Translations under genes and position numbers: made by a program
NCBI RefSeq assembly: GCF_015711605.1
Contig: NZ_JABTEZ010000001.1
Span: 958,001 to 1,022,000, forward strand
DNA from: Planomonospora sp. ID67723
GTDB lineage: Bacteria; Actinomycetota; Actinomycetes; Streptosporangiales; Streptosporangiaceae
Reading direction: 5' to 3'
DNA: 64,000 nt
In this document: positions 7,869 to 16,073 of the stretch, piece after piece
Layout: each line of letters starts with the position of its first letter
Position numbering within the stretch: position 1 is the stretch's first letter
The notes under the pieces: generated by a model
Databases searched by the model: none
Told to the model about the DNA's origin: nothing
The model's input: only the letters and a program-made list of their open reading frames with translations

Positions 7869-8305
7869 GGAAGACGCTGCTGTGCGAGGTCGCCGGAGTG
7901 ATCGCGGCCCCGGTCGCGCGAGTGGAGGAGCTGGTGCTCACGGTCGGCCCGGGCACGGTCGGTCCGGGCAACGCCTGGCTGCTGTCGGACCACGGCGGCG
8001 TCCTGCGGGGCGGGCCGGGCCGGTTCACGCTCCGGCTGCCCGGACACTCGATGACCGTCGACGTCACCGGCCGCACCTTCGCGGTCCAGGGCGGGTGGTG
8101 GTACCGGGGGGAGTACACCGTGGGACCGCACCCGGAGGGCACGCTCCTGACCCACCGGGTCTACAACGCCGCGAGCCGGGGGCGCTGGGCGGTCCCGCTG
8201 GCCAACCGTTTCTTCGCGGGGTTCGGCGAGAGCACGAGGGACGGCTTCGCGGCCGGGCTGGAGCGGATCGGGCGGGAGCTGGGCTGCGCGACGCACCTGG
8301 CGTGA
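7865..8305 (+). CDS. SRPBCC/polyketide-cyclase-like small protein
   Basis: 146 aa. It starts with a ligand-binding-fold-like strand (LLCEVAGVIAAPVARVEELV) and has the antiparallel pattern TLRLPGHSMTVDVTGRTFAV, WWYRGEYTVGPHPEGTLLTH and a long C-terminal helix (FAGFGESTRDGFAAGLERIG), as expected of the START/SRPBCC fold. No catalytic residues are known for this type. It overlaps padR by four bases, so it is very probably co-regulated; it may bind or modify a small hydrophobic effector. Confidence 0.6.
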   Translation: MRKTLLCEVAGVIAAPVARVEELVLTVGPGTVGPGNAWLLSDHGGVLRGGPGRFTLRLPGHSMTVDVTGRTFAVQGGWWYRGEYTVGPHPEGTLLTHRVYNAASRGRWAVPLANRFFAGFGESTRDGFAAGLERIGRELGCATHLA

Positions 8306-8454
8306 CCCGGCATGGCGGAGCCGGGTCACCCGAGCCGGATGACGCCGCGGCGGGGCGGACGGTGCGACGGCGGAGGCGGCCGGACGGGAGCGGGGGTCAT
8401 GCGCCCGGAAAACCAGTCGCAGTACGGGCGAACCGGAATCTATGCTCCGGGTTC

Positions 8455-9417
8455 ATGAGGCCTGAGTGGGTGCCGCTGTCCCTGGACGACACCGGCGCGC
8501 TGACCGAACTGCTGGCTGCGATCGAGGCCGAGGACAGGACCGGGGAGAACCACGGCGCCGACGACGTCGCCGAGGAGTTCGCCAACCCGCTGGTCGACCT
8601 GGCGGAGGGCACGCTGGCCTGCTGGGACGACGGCAGGCCGGTGGCCTTCGCCGTGCTCATGTCCCGCCCCGCCGCCGAGCCGGTCCACCAGATGATCCTC
8701 TGGGGCGGCGTCCACCCCGCCCACCGCCGCCGGGGTCTGGGCCGGCACCTGCTCGACTGGGCCGCCCGGACCGCGCCGGTGCTCCACGAGCGCCGGTTCC
8801 CGGGGCAACCGCTCGAACTGCACCTGTACACCGACGACCGCAACGAGGGCGCGAAGGCGCTGGCCGCCGCGGCAGGCATGACCCAGGTCCGGTGGTTCTA
8901 CGACATGAGGCGGGACCTGGCCCGCGAGCTGCCGGAGTCGCTCCTCCCCGAGGAGTTGAAGATCACCGGCTACCGCGAGGACCTGGAGGACGCCGTCCGC
9001 GAGGTGCGCAACGCCTCCTTCTCCGACCACTGGGGCAGTGTCCCGCACACGGCGGAGACCTGGCGGGCCGCGCTCGTCGGGACGCGGTCCTTCCGCCCGG
9101 AGAGCTCGTTCGTCGCGGTGGACGGCTCCGGCAGGTGCGTGGGCGTGCTGCTCACGCAGCACTACGAGGCCGACACCGAGGCCACGGGTGTCCGCGAGGC
9201 ATGGATCCAGATCATCGGCACCCTGCGCGAGTGGCGGGGCCGAGGGGTGGCGAGCGCGCTGATCGCCTACGCCCTCGCCGAGTTCCGAGAGCAGGGGTAC
9301 GCCAGGGCGGGCCTGGGGGTGGACGCCGACAACCCGACCGGCGCGCTCGGGATCTACACCCGCGCCGGGTTCGAGATCGAGCACCGCCAGATCACCTACG
9401 CGCTCCCGCTCGGCTGA
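8455..9417 (+). CDS. Tandem GNAT-domain N-acetyltransferase
   Basis: 320 aa with two GNAT domains. The first has the acetyl-CoA loop HRRRGLGRHLLDWA (about residues 87-100), the second WRGRGVASALIAYALAEF (about 260-277) followed by DADNPTGALGIYTRAGF. This layout resembles mycothiol synthase MshD and its paralogues, but the substrate cannot be assigned. TATGCT lies eight bases before ATG 8455 and there is no Shine-Dalgarno, so the mRNA may be leaderless. It converges on the histidine kinase gene. Confidence 0.82.
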   Translation: MRPEWVPLSLDDTGALTELLAAIEAEDRTGENHGADDVAEEFANPLVDLAEGTLACWDDGRPVAFAVLMSRPAAEPVHQMILWGGVHPAHRRRGLGRHLLDWAARTAPVLHERRFPGQPLELHLYTDDRNEGAKALAAAAGMTQVRWFYDMRRDLARELPESLLPEELKITGYREDLEDAVREVRNASFSDHWGSVPHTAETWRAALVGTRSFRPESSFVAVDGSGRCVGVLLTQHYEADTEATGVREAWIQIIGTLREWRGRGVASALIAYALAEFREQGYARAGLGVDADNPTGALGIYTRAGFEIEHRQITYALPLG

Positions 9418-9488
9418 GCCGGACGACCCTCCGGCCGCGCGGGCGGCCCCGGCACGGCGGGGTTCCGCCGCCGAGCCGAGCCCGGGGA

Positions 9489-10907
9489 TCACACCGCCGG
9501 AAGGCGCGCGCGGAGGCGGGCTCCCGGCGGTCCCGGGGCGACCGCCAGAGTGCCGCCGTGCCGCCGTGCGATGTCCCTGGCGATCGCCAGCCCGAGCCCG
9601 GAGCCGCCCGCGTCCCGGTCCCTGGCCTCGTCCAGCCGGGTGAACCGGTCGAAGACCGCCTCGTGGTGCTCGGCGGGGATGCCGGGCCCGTCGTCGCACA
9701 CCTCCAGCACGGCTCCGCTCTCGCCTGCGGTCAGGCGGACGGTCACCGCGGAGTCCGCATGCCGTACGGCGTTGTCCACCAGGTTGGCCACCAGGCGGCG
9801 CAGCTGCCCTGCCGAGCCGCGGACGACCACATCGGCGGCGACCTCCAGGCCGACCCGCACCTCCGGCCGGGGCCGGGACCGGGCGGCCTCCTCCGCGGCG
9901 ACCTGGCCCAGGTCCACCTCCTCGTGCCGGTCCGGCTCACCGGCGTCCAGCCGGGCCAGGAGCAGCAGATCGGAGGTGAGCGCCTGGATCCGCTCCACGT
10001 CCGTCAGCGCCTCGGCGGTCAGCGGCCCGGGCGGGGCCAGTTCCATGCGGGTGCGCAGGATCGCCAGCGGGCTGCGCAGCTCGTGGGCGGCGTCGGCGAC
10101 GAAGCGCTTGTGACGGCTGACGGCCGACTCCAGGCGGTCGAGCGTGCGGTTCATGGTCTCCGCCAGACGGGTGATCTCGTCGCGGGCCCGCGGCACGGGG
10201 ACCCGGCGGTGCAGGTCACTGGCGGTGATGTCGGCCATCTCCGCGCGGATCGCCGAGACCGGGGCGAGGGCCCGGCCGACCGCGAGCCAGGTGAGGGCGG
10301 CGACCAGCAGCAGCAGCGCGGGGATGCCGGGCAGCAGCACGCTCTTCAGCGTCTCCAGCGCGGCGCGCGCCGGTTCCAGGGAGGCCCTGGCCTGGACGAG
10401 CAGCGGGCCTTCGGCGGTGTCGACCGGTGCCGTCGCGGTGACATAGGCGCCCGCGGGGGCCCACTGCGCGGCCGGTACGGCGGGCACGACGGTGGCGCTG
10501 AACTCCGCGGCGGGGGCGCCGGTGAGGCCGGGAGCGCCGTCACCGGACACGGTGGTGCTCTTCCCGCCGGGCGCTGCGGTGGTCTTCCCGCCGAGCGAGG
10601 CGGCCGGATCGGGGTTCTCCACGCCGCTCCGCAGGACGACCGTCACCCATCCGTTCGTGAGCGGTGCGTCCTCTCTGAGGATCTGGACGTCGGGGTCCAC
10701 GGCCCCGCTGACCGTGTCGGAGGAGAGCGTCAGAGAGGAGAGCATCCCGGCCGTGACGTCGGCGCGCCGCCCGGCCTCGGCGACGGCGCTCTCGGCCAGG
10801 CTCCCGCCGAGGACGCCGGCCAGCACGGCCGCGGCGACCCCGAGCGCGACCGCGACGATCGCGGTCGCCGCGAGGGTGGCCCGGACCCGTACCGACAGCC
10901 GTGACAT
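9489..10907 (-). CDS. HAMP-type sensor histidine kinase
   Basis: 472 aa. TM1 is about residues 10-32, an extracytoplasmic sensor region about 33-188, TM2 about 191-211, HAMP to about 263, then HisKA with the phosphoacceptor His275 in FVADAAHELRSPL and an HATPase domain (NLVDNAVRHA N-box, DDGPGIP, GSGLGLAI). The sensor region is Ala/Gly/Pro-rich with no recognised fold. It starts one base after the stop of the response regulator gene, so the two are co-transcribed. Its stimulus is unknown; the divergent secreted protein may be part of the circuit. Confidence 0.9.
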   Translation of the reverse strand: MSRLSVRVRATLAATAIVAVALGVAAAVLAGVLGGSLAESAVAEAGRRADVTAGMLSSLTLSSDTVSGAVDPDVQILREDAPLTNGWVTVVLRSGVENPDPAASLGGKTTAAPGGKSTTVSGDGAPGLTGAPAAEFSATVVPAVPAAQWAPAGAYVTATAPVDTAEGPLLVQARASLEPARAALETLKSVLLPGIPALLLLVAALTWLAVGRALAPVSAIRAEMADITASDLHRRVPVPRARDEITRLAETMNRTLDRLESAVSRHKRFVADAAHELRSPLAILRTRMELAPPGPLTAEALTDVERIQALTSDLLLLARLDAGEPDRHEEVDLGQVAAEEAARSRPRPEVRVGLEVAADVVVRGSAGQLRRLVANLVDNAVRHADSAVTVRLTAGESGAVLEVCDDGPGIPAEHHEAVFDRFTRLDEARDRDAGGSGLGLAIARDIARRHGGTLAVAPGPPGARLRARLPAV

Positions 10908-10908
10908 C

Positions 10909-11577
10909 TCAGGCCTCCAGCCGGTAGCCGGCGCCGCGCACGGTCACCAGGGAGGACCGGCCGAACGGGGCGTCGATCTTCCGGCGGAGCGCGCTGACGT
11001 AGACCTCGACGATGTTCGGGTCGCCGTCGTAGGAGAAGTCCCAGGCCTGGGCGAGCAGCTCGCTCTTGGAGACCACCTCGCCCTGCCGGCGGGCCAGGCC
11101 GTGCAGGACCGCGAACTCCTTCGGGGTGAGGGCGATCTCCGTCCCGCCCCGGCGGCAGCGCAGCCCCGCCGGGTCGACGACCAGGTCGCCGACCGTGAGG
11201 GCGACCGGGCGGGCCGTGCCGCCCCGGCGGATCAGCGCGCGCAGCCGGGCCAGCAGCACCACGTAGGAGAACGGCTTGGACAGGAAGTCGTCGGCTCCGG
11301 TGTCCAGGGCCTCCGCCTCGTCGTGCACCCCGTCCTTGGCGGTGAGCATCAGGATGGGGGTCCAGTTCTCCGCCTCGCGGAGCCTGGCGCAGACGGTGTA
11401 GCCGTTCATCCGGGGCAGCATGACGTCGAGGATGACCACGTCGTAGGCGTTCTCGGTCGCCATCCACAGCCCGTCGCGCCCGTCGTGGGCGACGTCCACC
11501 GCGAACCCCTCGCCGGTCAGTCCGCTTCTCAGCAGGTCGGCCAGGCGCTTCTCGTCCTCCACCAGCAGCACGCGCAT
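10909..11577 (-). CDS. OmpR/PhoB-family response regulator
   Basis: 222 aa. The receiver has the acidic pair E7/D8, phosphoacceptor Asp51 in VVILDVMLP, the conserved Thr in LMLTAKD and Lys in LSKPF. The C-terminal winged helix (LTPKEFAVLHGLARRQGEVVSK, IVEVYVSALRRKID, VRGAGYRL) is of the OmpR type. The start at 11577 is the first Met of the receiver; a longer frame to 13068 is read-through. It is first in a two-gene operon with the kinase. Upstream lie 11-bp-spaced CTTYAGG direct repeats, the expected operator architecture, suggesting autoregulation. Confidence 0.92.
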   Translation of the reverse strand: MRVLLVEDEKRLADLLRSGLTGEGFAVDVAHDGRDGLWMATENAYDVVILDVMLPRMNGYTVCARLREAENWTPILMLTAKDGVHDEAEALDTGADDFLSKPFSYVVLLARLRALIRRGGTARPVALTVGDLVVDPAGLRCRRGGTEIALTPKEFAVLHGLARRQGEVVSKSELLAQAWDFSYDGDPNIVEVYVSALRRKIDAPFGRSSLVTVRGAGYRLEA

Positions 11578-11599
11578 GCCTCCAGCCTGGCGCACGCCA

Positions 11600-11649
11600 C
11601 CTAAAGCCAACCTGAAGACGGGTTCGGGCGCCTTCAGGCCCTCTTCAGG
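11600..11649. promoter_or_regulatory. Paired OmpR-type direct-repeat operators between the response regulator and the secreted-protein gene
   Basis: On the minus strand CTTCAGG (11611-11617) and CTTTAGG (11600-11606) are spaced 11 bp start to start and face the response regulator. On the plus strand CTTCAGG at 11632-11638 and 11643-11649 are again spaced 11 bp and face the secreted-protein gene. OmpR-family regulators bind tandem direct repeats with about 11-bp period, so one regulator probably acts on both promoters. Confidence 0.65.
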
Positions 11650-11760
11650 TGCCGGGCGGGAGTGTGTGCCCGGCGGCTCGTCCCGACCGGCTCGCGACCG
11701 GCCGGGACGAGCGCCGCCGGACGACCTCGACCGATTCCGACCGACCAAGGAGAACCGAGC

Positions 11761-12246
11761 ATGCGGATCCGTTTCCTCGCCGCCGCCGTGGTCACCGCGG
11801 GAGCCCTCATGGCGACCCTGACCGGTGCGGCCAACGCCGACACCCCCGACACCCCCGGCACTCCCAGCCCTCCGCCCTCCGCCGAGAAGGGCTTCTCCAT
11901 CGTCTGCGAAGCGGGCGGGGACCATCCCCACATCACGGCGCACAAGCTCACCGACGAGGAGATGAAGGAACTGGCGGCCGAGGGGCCGAAGATGACCGTG
12001 CGCGTCCAGGCGGTGCCGGCCGACCCCGCCGGGCCGGGCGGCGCGCCGGGGACTCCGCAGGCCGGACACGTGGTGGTCACCGGGCCGGACGGCATCGTGA
12101 AGCGGCTGGCGAAGCTGCCGGAGGCGATCGAGATGACCCTGGCGGCTCCGGCCGAGCCCGGGGAAGCCGGCAACCCGGACATGAAGGTGGAGGTCGTCCC
12201 GGCCCCCGAGGAGGCGGCCGCCGCCTGCGCCGAGAAGCAGGAGTAG
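11761..12246 (+). CDS. Secreted small protein of unknown function, probable two-component target
   Basis: 161 aa from ATG 11761, which has AAGGAGAAC upstream. The Sec signal peptide (MRIRFLAAAVVTAGALMATL) probably ends near ANA-DTP, followed by a Pro/Thr-rich linker. The mature part has only two cysteines (IVCEAGGDHPH and AAACAEKQE), which may form one disulfide, plus acidic Pro/Glu-rich stretches. I recognise no domain. A 72-bp leader separates it from OmpR-type repeats, and it is divergent from the response regulator, so it is likely regulated by that system and may feed back on the sensor. Confidence 0.75.
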   Translation: MRIRFLAAAVVTAGALMATLTGAANADTPDTPGTPSPPPSAEKGFSIVCEAGGDHPHITAHKLTDEEMKELAAEGPKMTVRVQAVPADPAGPGGAPGTPQAGHVVVTGPDGIVKRLAKLPEAIEMTLAAPAEPGEAGNPDMKVEVVPAPEEAAAACAEKQE

Positions 12247-12458
12247 CGCGCGGCGCGGGCCGTACCTGACGGGGACCGGTACGGCTCCCGCCCTCGGCTC
12301 CGGCGTGCGGCCGGAGGCCGGGCGGGCGGAGATCGGGCCGGTCGGGACCCGCGGATCCGGGCGTGCGGCTCGGCTCCGCGGGTCCGGTGGCGCGGGCCCG
12401 GGCGTGCGGCCCGGGCCCGCGTTCCGGGAGGGCGGAGGCGGGGGCCCGGGACGCCGGG

Positions 12459-13574
12459 TCAGTCCTCGGGGAAGGACGGGTGCGGGCCCAGCGCCCAGTA
12501 CTCGTAGAGGCCGTGGCCGACCTGCGGACCCTGCGCGGCCCCCGAAGGATCGTCGTACTCGAAGCGGCCGACCGCGTCGACCAGGCCCCACATGCGGGCG
12601 GCGTCCTCCGGGAAGGTGTGGGTGACGCCCTGCACCACCGGGCCGGGGCCCTGGTACATGCCGTGCTTCCAGTCCGGTTCCAGGCCATACCCGGTGCCCA
12701 CCATCAGGTGGACCGGGAGGATCGGGGTGCAGTGCACGTCGAAGGGCTTCCCGCCCGGCGGGGAGAAGGAGATCGTCGCCTCCCGGACCTCCCGGGTGCC
12801 CTCCAGATAGACCGGACGGTACTCGGGGCGTCCGAGATACTCCTGCTCGCCCTCCCGGTCGGAGCCGAAACCCCACACCCGGACGGCCTCCTCCAGCACC
12901 CGGCGGCCCTTCTCGTCCTCCTGGATGATGCAGAGGATGGCGTGGTCGTCGAACTGCATGGGCGTGTAGAGCCAGTAGAAGGTCCCGGCGTTCTTCGCCT
13001 GGATGCCGGGGGGTTCGGGCTCGCCCACGGGCCGGACGCCCCAGGAGCGGTCGCGGGTGCCCTGCCACCGGTCCGGGGTGACCTCGATCCGCTCGTCACC
13101 GATCATGATGTGCCCGGTCCACCGCCCGGTCTGGGCCATCCGCGCGGAGTCGAACACGACGCGCTCCTGCCAGCGCAGGAAGTGGCGCGGCTCCAGGGTG
13201 GCCGGGACCGTCCCCTCCCAGGTCAGGTCGTAGGAGAGCCCGTGCTCGGTGGGGTCGAGCACGACCCTGAGCCTCCGCAGGCCCTCGATCACCTCGACCC
13301 GGAACGGGCCGATCTCGGTGTTCATCCGGTCGTCGCCCAGCTCCCGGGAGGCACGGACGACCCGGTGCACGTCCCGGTGGCGCACGCAGGCGAAGGCGTC
13401 GGTGACGCCGAGGTTCGGGTACTGGCCGACGCCGATGATCAGCATCAGCTCGTCGGACCCGGCATGGCAGTTGAAGTAGTAGCGGTCGTAGAAGTTGCGG
13501 TCCGAGGTCGTGACGTGCCGCATCACCTCGGGTGACTGGTGGACGGGGTGGTCGTCGAGCGGTGACAGCGTCAT
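12459..13574 (-). CDS. Conserved protein of unknown function (lipocalin-like/CrtC-type beta protein?)
   Basis: 371 aa, no signal peptide or membrane segment. It is strand-rich with many Trp/Arg (GRWTGHIMIGDERIEVTP, RDRSWGVRP, YWLYTPMQFDDHAILC), and the RDRSWGVRP segment recalls proteins with a split lipocalin-like fold such as AttH/CrtC relatives. Family assignment is by impression only. Just upstream is a perfect palindrome CAAGCGCTTG (13609-13618), a pattern often bound by TetR regulators of lipid or steroid metabolism, which hints at a lipid-like ligand or substrate. Confidence 0.7.
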   Translation of the reverse strand: MTLSPLDDHPVHQSPEVMRHVTTSDRNFYDRYYFNCHAGSDELMLIIGVGQYPNLGVTDAFACVRHRDVHRVVRASRELGDDRMNTEIGPFRVEVIEGLRRLRVVLDPTEHGLSYDLTWEGTVPATLEPRHFLRWQERVVFDSARMAQTGRWTGHIMIGDERIEVTPDRWQGTRDRSWGVRPVGEPEPPGIQAKNAGTFYWLYTPMQFDDHAILCIIQEDEKGRRVLEEAVRVWGFGSDREGEQEYLGRPEYRPVYLEGTREVREATISFSPPGGKPFDVHCTPILPVHLMVGTGYGLEPDWKHGMYQGPGPVVQGVTHTFPEDAARMWGLVDAVGRFEYDDPSGAAQGPQVGHGLYEYWALGPHPSFPED

Positions 13575-13608
13575 CCGTGCTCCTCAGTGGCCGGGGAACA
13601 CGTTCTAA

Positions 13609-13618
13609 CAAGCGCTTG
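13609..13618. promoter_or_regulatory. Perfect palindrome CAAGCGCTTG, possible TetR operator
   Basis: The 10-bp palindrome lies about 35 bp upstream of the 371-aa gene's start. No TetR gene is adjacent, so a regulator elsewhere in the genome would have to act here. Confidence 0.45.
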
Positions 13619-13663
13619 GTGGAATCGTCAACACCGCCGCGGACCCGGCCCGGCCGCGCAAAG

Positions 13664-13700
13664 GGGTACGGCCCGCACCGTCGCGGTGCGGGCCGTACCC
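13664..13700 (-). terminator. Strong hairpin terminator of the DUF5324-like gene
   Basis: 17-bp perfect stem (13664-13680 with 13684-13700) and a TCG loop, 16 bp past the stop at 13717. On the minus strand it is followed by CCTTT. It also separates this gene from the 371-aa gene's promoter. Confidence 0.75.
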
Positions 13701-13716
13701 GTGAAGCTCCGCCCGG

Positions 13717-14304
13717 TCAGGGCAGTTTGGTGGCGGAAGTCGAGGACGACTCGGTGCTGATCTTGTTGCCGAACTCGTCCGACGAGGGGTCCGCCTTGTG
13801 GCCGAACTCCTCGGCCCGGTTCCGCACCCCTCCGGCGGCGCTGGAGACCTTGTCCGCCGCGGTCCGGGCCTTGTCGCTCACCCAGTGGGACGCGTCGGCC
13901 GCGCTGCCCTTCACCGAACCCGCCCACTGATCGGTGTTCTTGCGGTACATCGCGAAGCCGGCGGCTCCGACCGCGACGCCGGTGAGCAGCAGGACCATCG
14001 GCCAGTTGCGAGACCTGCCCCGGGGGGCGGGATCGACCTTCGCCGCGGCCTCGGACAGCATCGCGGCTATCCGTGGCGCGAGTTGGTCCTCGAAAGAGTG
14101 GGCGGCGGCGTCTAGTCTTGGTGCGGCCCACCCACGAGCATCGATGATCTTTTCGGCGGCCGCGTGGCGGGCCGTCTCACGGGCTTGGGCGGCCATCGGG
14201 CCGACCTGCTCGGCAGCTCGCATGAGCTGGGTCTTCGCCAGGCGCAGGCGTGTTTCCGGCATCACCGTGGTGGTGCGGCGCTTTCCAAATAGTGCAAGAG
14301 GCAC
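13717..14304 (-). CDS. DUF5324-like single-pass membrane protein
   Basis: 195 aa from GTG 14304, preceded by GGAGGAG. The N-terminal half is helical and basic (TRLRLAKTQLMRAAEQVGPM, ARETARHAAAEKI), a membrane segment sits at about residues 104-122 (MVLLLTGVAVGAAGFAMY), and the tail is Ser/Ala/Lys-rich and disordered. The Streptomyces equivalent lies in the same order beside a cyclophilin, rhomboid and crgA, so it belongs to this conserved neighbourhood; function unknown. Divergent from the cyclophilin gene. Confidence 0.72.
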   Translation of the reverse strand: MPLALFGKRRTTTVMPETRLRLAKTQLMRAAEQVGPMAAQARETARHAAAEKIIDARGWAAPRLDAAAHSFEDQLAPRIAAMLSEAAAKVDPAPRGRSRNWPMVLLLTGVAVGAAGFAMYRKNTDQWAGSVKGSAADASHWVSDKARTAADKVSSAAGGVRNRAEEFGHKADPSSDEFGNKISTESSSTSATKLP

Positions 14305-14484
14305 AGCAACTCCTCCCCTGTCGTTGGGGCCCCGCAGGCACCCCTTCCCGCTCGAAAGCGGCTCAATCATGACCGGCCGTGGGAGGATGCTGGATGGGCC
14401 GGTGACGGCCGCAGTTCCCAAAACACCACAAACGCAGCGCCTTGTACAGGCTTTGCCAGATGATCTGAAGGGGGCAGTCCGATC

Positions 14485-15021
14485 GTGGCTGAGAAGTTGA
14501 TCGCGACCCTCAACACCAACCGCGGCGCCGTGAAGGTCCAGCTCTTCCCGGACCACGCGCCGAAGACCGTGCGCAACTTCGTCGAGCTGGCCGAGGGCAC
14601 CCGGGAGTGGACGCACCCCGAGACCGGCGAGAAGACCAACGCCAAGCTCTACGACGGCACCATCTTCCACCGGGTCATCTCGGGCTTCATGATCCAGGGC
14701 GGCGACCCGCTGGGCCAGGGCATCGGCGGTCCGGGCTACAAGTTCGACGACGAGATCCACCCGGACCTCTACTTCAACCGCCCCTACCTGCTCGCCATGG
14801 CCAACGCCGGCATCCAGATGGGCCGGGGCACCAACGGCTCGCAGTTCTTCATCACCGTGGTGCCCACGCCGCACCTCAACGGCAAGCACACCATCTTCGG
14901 GGAGGTCGTCGAGGGCCAGGACGTCGTCGACGCCATCGCCAAGACCCCCACCGCCCGCGGCGACCGTCCCATCGACGACGTCGTGCTGGAGTCGGTCACC
15001 ATCGACCGCGTCCAGGGCTGA
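14485..15021 (+). CDS. ppiA: Cyclophilin-type peptidyl-prolyl cis-trans isomerase
   Basis: 178 aa from GTG 14485. Cyclophilin signatures are all present: TIFHRVISGFMIQGGDP with the catalytic Arg, GTNGSQFFITVVPTPHLNGK and HTIFGEVVEGQDVV. It lacks a signal peptide, so it acts in the cytoplasm to catalyse proline isomerisation during folding, like mycobacterial PpiA. A 22-bp hairpin follows the stop. Its place beside rhomboid, crgA and the growth kinases is conserved in actinobacteria. Confidence 0.93.
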   Translation: MAEKLIATLNTNRGAVKVQLFPDHAPKTVRNFVELAEGTREWTHPETGEKTNAKLYDGTIFHRVISGFMIQGGDPLGQGIGGPGYKFDDEIHPDLYFNRPYLLAMANAGIQMGRGTNGSQFFITVVPTPHLNGKHTIFGEVVEGQDVVDAIAKTPTARGDRPIDDVVLESVTIDRVQG

Positions 15022-15031
15022 TCCGTCCGTA

Positions 15032-15081
15032 CGGCGGCCGCCGCCGGCGGTCATCCTGTTGACCGCCGGCGGCGGCCGCCG
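15032..15081 (+). terminator. Hairpin after ppiA
   Basis: 22-bp perfect GC-rich stem (15032-15053 with 15060-15081) around a 6-base loop, 10 bp past the ppiA stop. No T-tract follows, so it may act as a stabilising or Rho-assisted 3' end. Confidence 0.65.
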
Positions 15082-15149
15082 CACGCACCCCGGACTCTGC
15101 ATAGGGTGGGCACGGAAGAAAGCACGGTCGAAAGGGCCATCACGACGCC

Positions 15150-16025
15150 ATGACCACCCAGCCTCCCGGCGAGCCCGGCACCCAGGCCGTCCCCACCTGC
15201 TACCGCCATCCGGACCGCGAGACCTACGTGCGCTGCCAGCGGTGCGAGCGGCCCATCTGTCCCGACTGCATGCGCGACGCCGCGGTCGGTTTCCAGTGCC
15301 CCGAGTGCGTGGCCGAGGGCAACCGGGGAGTACGGCAGGCGAAGGCGGTCTTCGGCGGCCGGGCGGTCACCGCGCCCCGGGTCACCTGGGCGCTGCTGGC
15401 CGTCAACGTCCTGGCGTATCTGGCGGAGACGGTCGCCGCCGACCGGGTGCTGGGCGACTTCGCGATGAGCTCGGGCGACGTCGCCTACGGCGGCGAGTGG
15501 TGGCGCCTGCTCACCGGGGCCTTCCTGCACGCCCCGCTGGGCAGCAGTTTCTCGATCACCCACATCCTGTTCAACATGTGGGCGCTCTACACCATCGGCC
15601 CGGAGCTGGAGCGGCGCCTCGGCTCCACCCGGTTCCTGGCGCTCTACCTGCTCTCCGCGTTCGGCGGGTCCGTCGCGGTCTACCTGTTCGGCATCGCCGC
15701 GGTGGGCGCCTCGGGCGCGATCTACGGCATGTTCGGCGCGCTGTTCGTGGTCTCCCGCAAGCTCGGCTACGACGCCCGCGGCGTGATCTGGCTGATCGGC
15801 ATCAACGTGGTGCTCACCTTCGTGATCCCCGGCATCAGCTGGCAGGGCCACCTGGGCGGCCTCGTCACCGGCGCCCTGGTCAGCGCGATCCTCGTCTACG
15901 CCCCGGCCAGGAGCCGGAACGCGGTCCAGTGGGGCGGGTGCGCGGCGGTCCTGCTGGCGCTGGTCGCCGTGGTCCTCTTGCTGCCGCCGTTCGCCTTCGA
16001 CGCGTTGATCACGTCCGGTGGCTGA
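15150..16025 (+). CDS. Rhomboid intramembrane serine protease with N-terminal zinc-binding module
   Basis: 291 aa. Residues 17-53 hold a B-box-like set of cysteines and histidine (CYRHPDRETYVRCQRCERP start, then CPDC and CPEC). Six or seven transmembrane helices follow. Ser188 in GASGAIYGM and His234 in WQGHLGGLV are the catalytic dyad of rhomboids, with the HILFNMWALYTIG helix before them. It should cleave transmembrane helices of client proteins. It lies between ppiA and convergent crgA, a conserved arrangement near the growth operon. Confidence 0.9.
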   Translation: MTTQPPGEPGTQAVPTCYRHPDRETYVRCQRCERPICPDCMRDAAVGFQCPECVAEGNRGVRQAKAVFGGRAVTAPRVTWALLAVNVLAYLAETVAADRVLGDFAMSSGDVAYGGEWWRLLTGAFLHAPLGSSFSITHILFNMWALYTIGPELERRLGSTRFLALYLLSAFGGSVAVYLFGIAAVGASGAIYGMFGALFVVSRKLGYDARGVIWLIGINVVLTFVIPGISWQGHLGGLVTGALVSAILVYAPARSRNAVQWGGCAAVLLALVAVVLLLPPFAFDALITSGG

Positions 16026-16057
16026 TCCACACCCTGATGCGTCCCCAGGGTGTGGAT
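16025..16057. terminator. Bidirectional hairpin between the rhomboid gene and crgA
   Basis: 12-bp perfect stem (16025-16036 with 16046-16057) between two convergent genes; ATAT follows on the plus strand. Confidence 0.65.
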
Positions 16058-16073
16058 ATGTCTGTGGAAACTT

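Noticed and set aside
8466-10904. 812-codon plus-strand frame
   Set aside because: Shadow of the GNAT gene in another frame and of the histidine kinase antisense; Arg/Gly/Ala-rich.
11578-13068. N-terminal extension of the response regulator frame
   Set aside because: It crosses the divergent promoter and the secreted-protein gene; the receiver starts cleanly at 11577.
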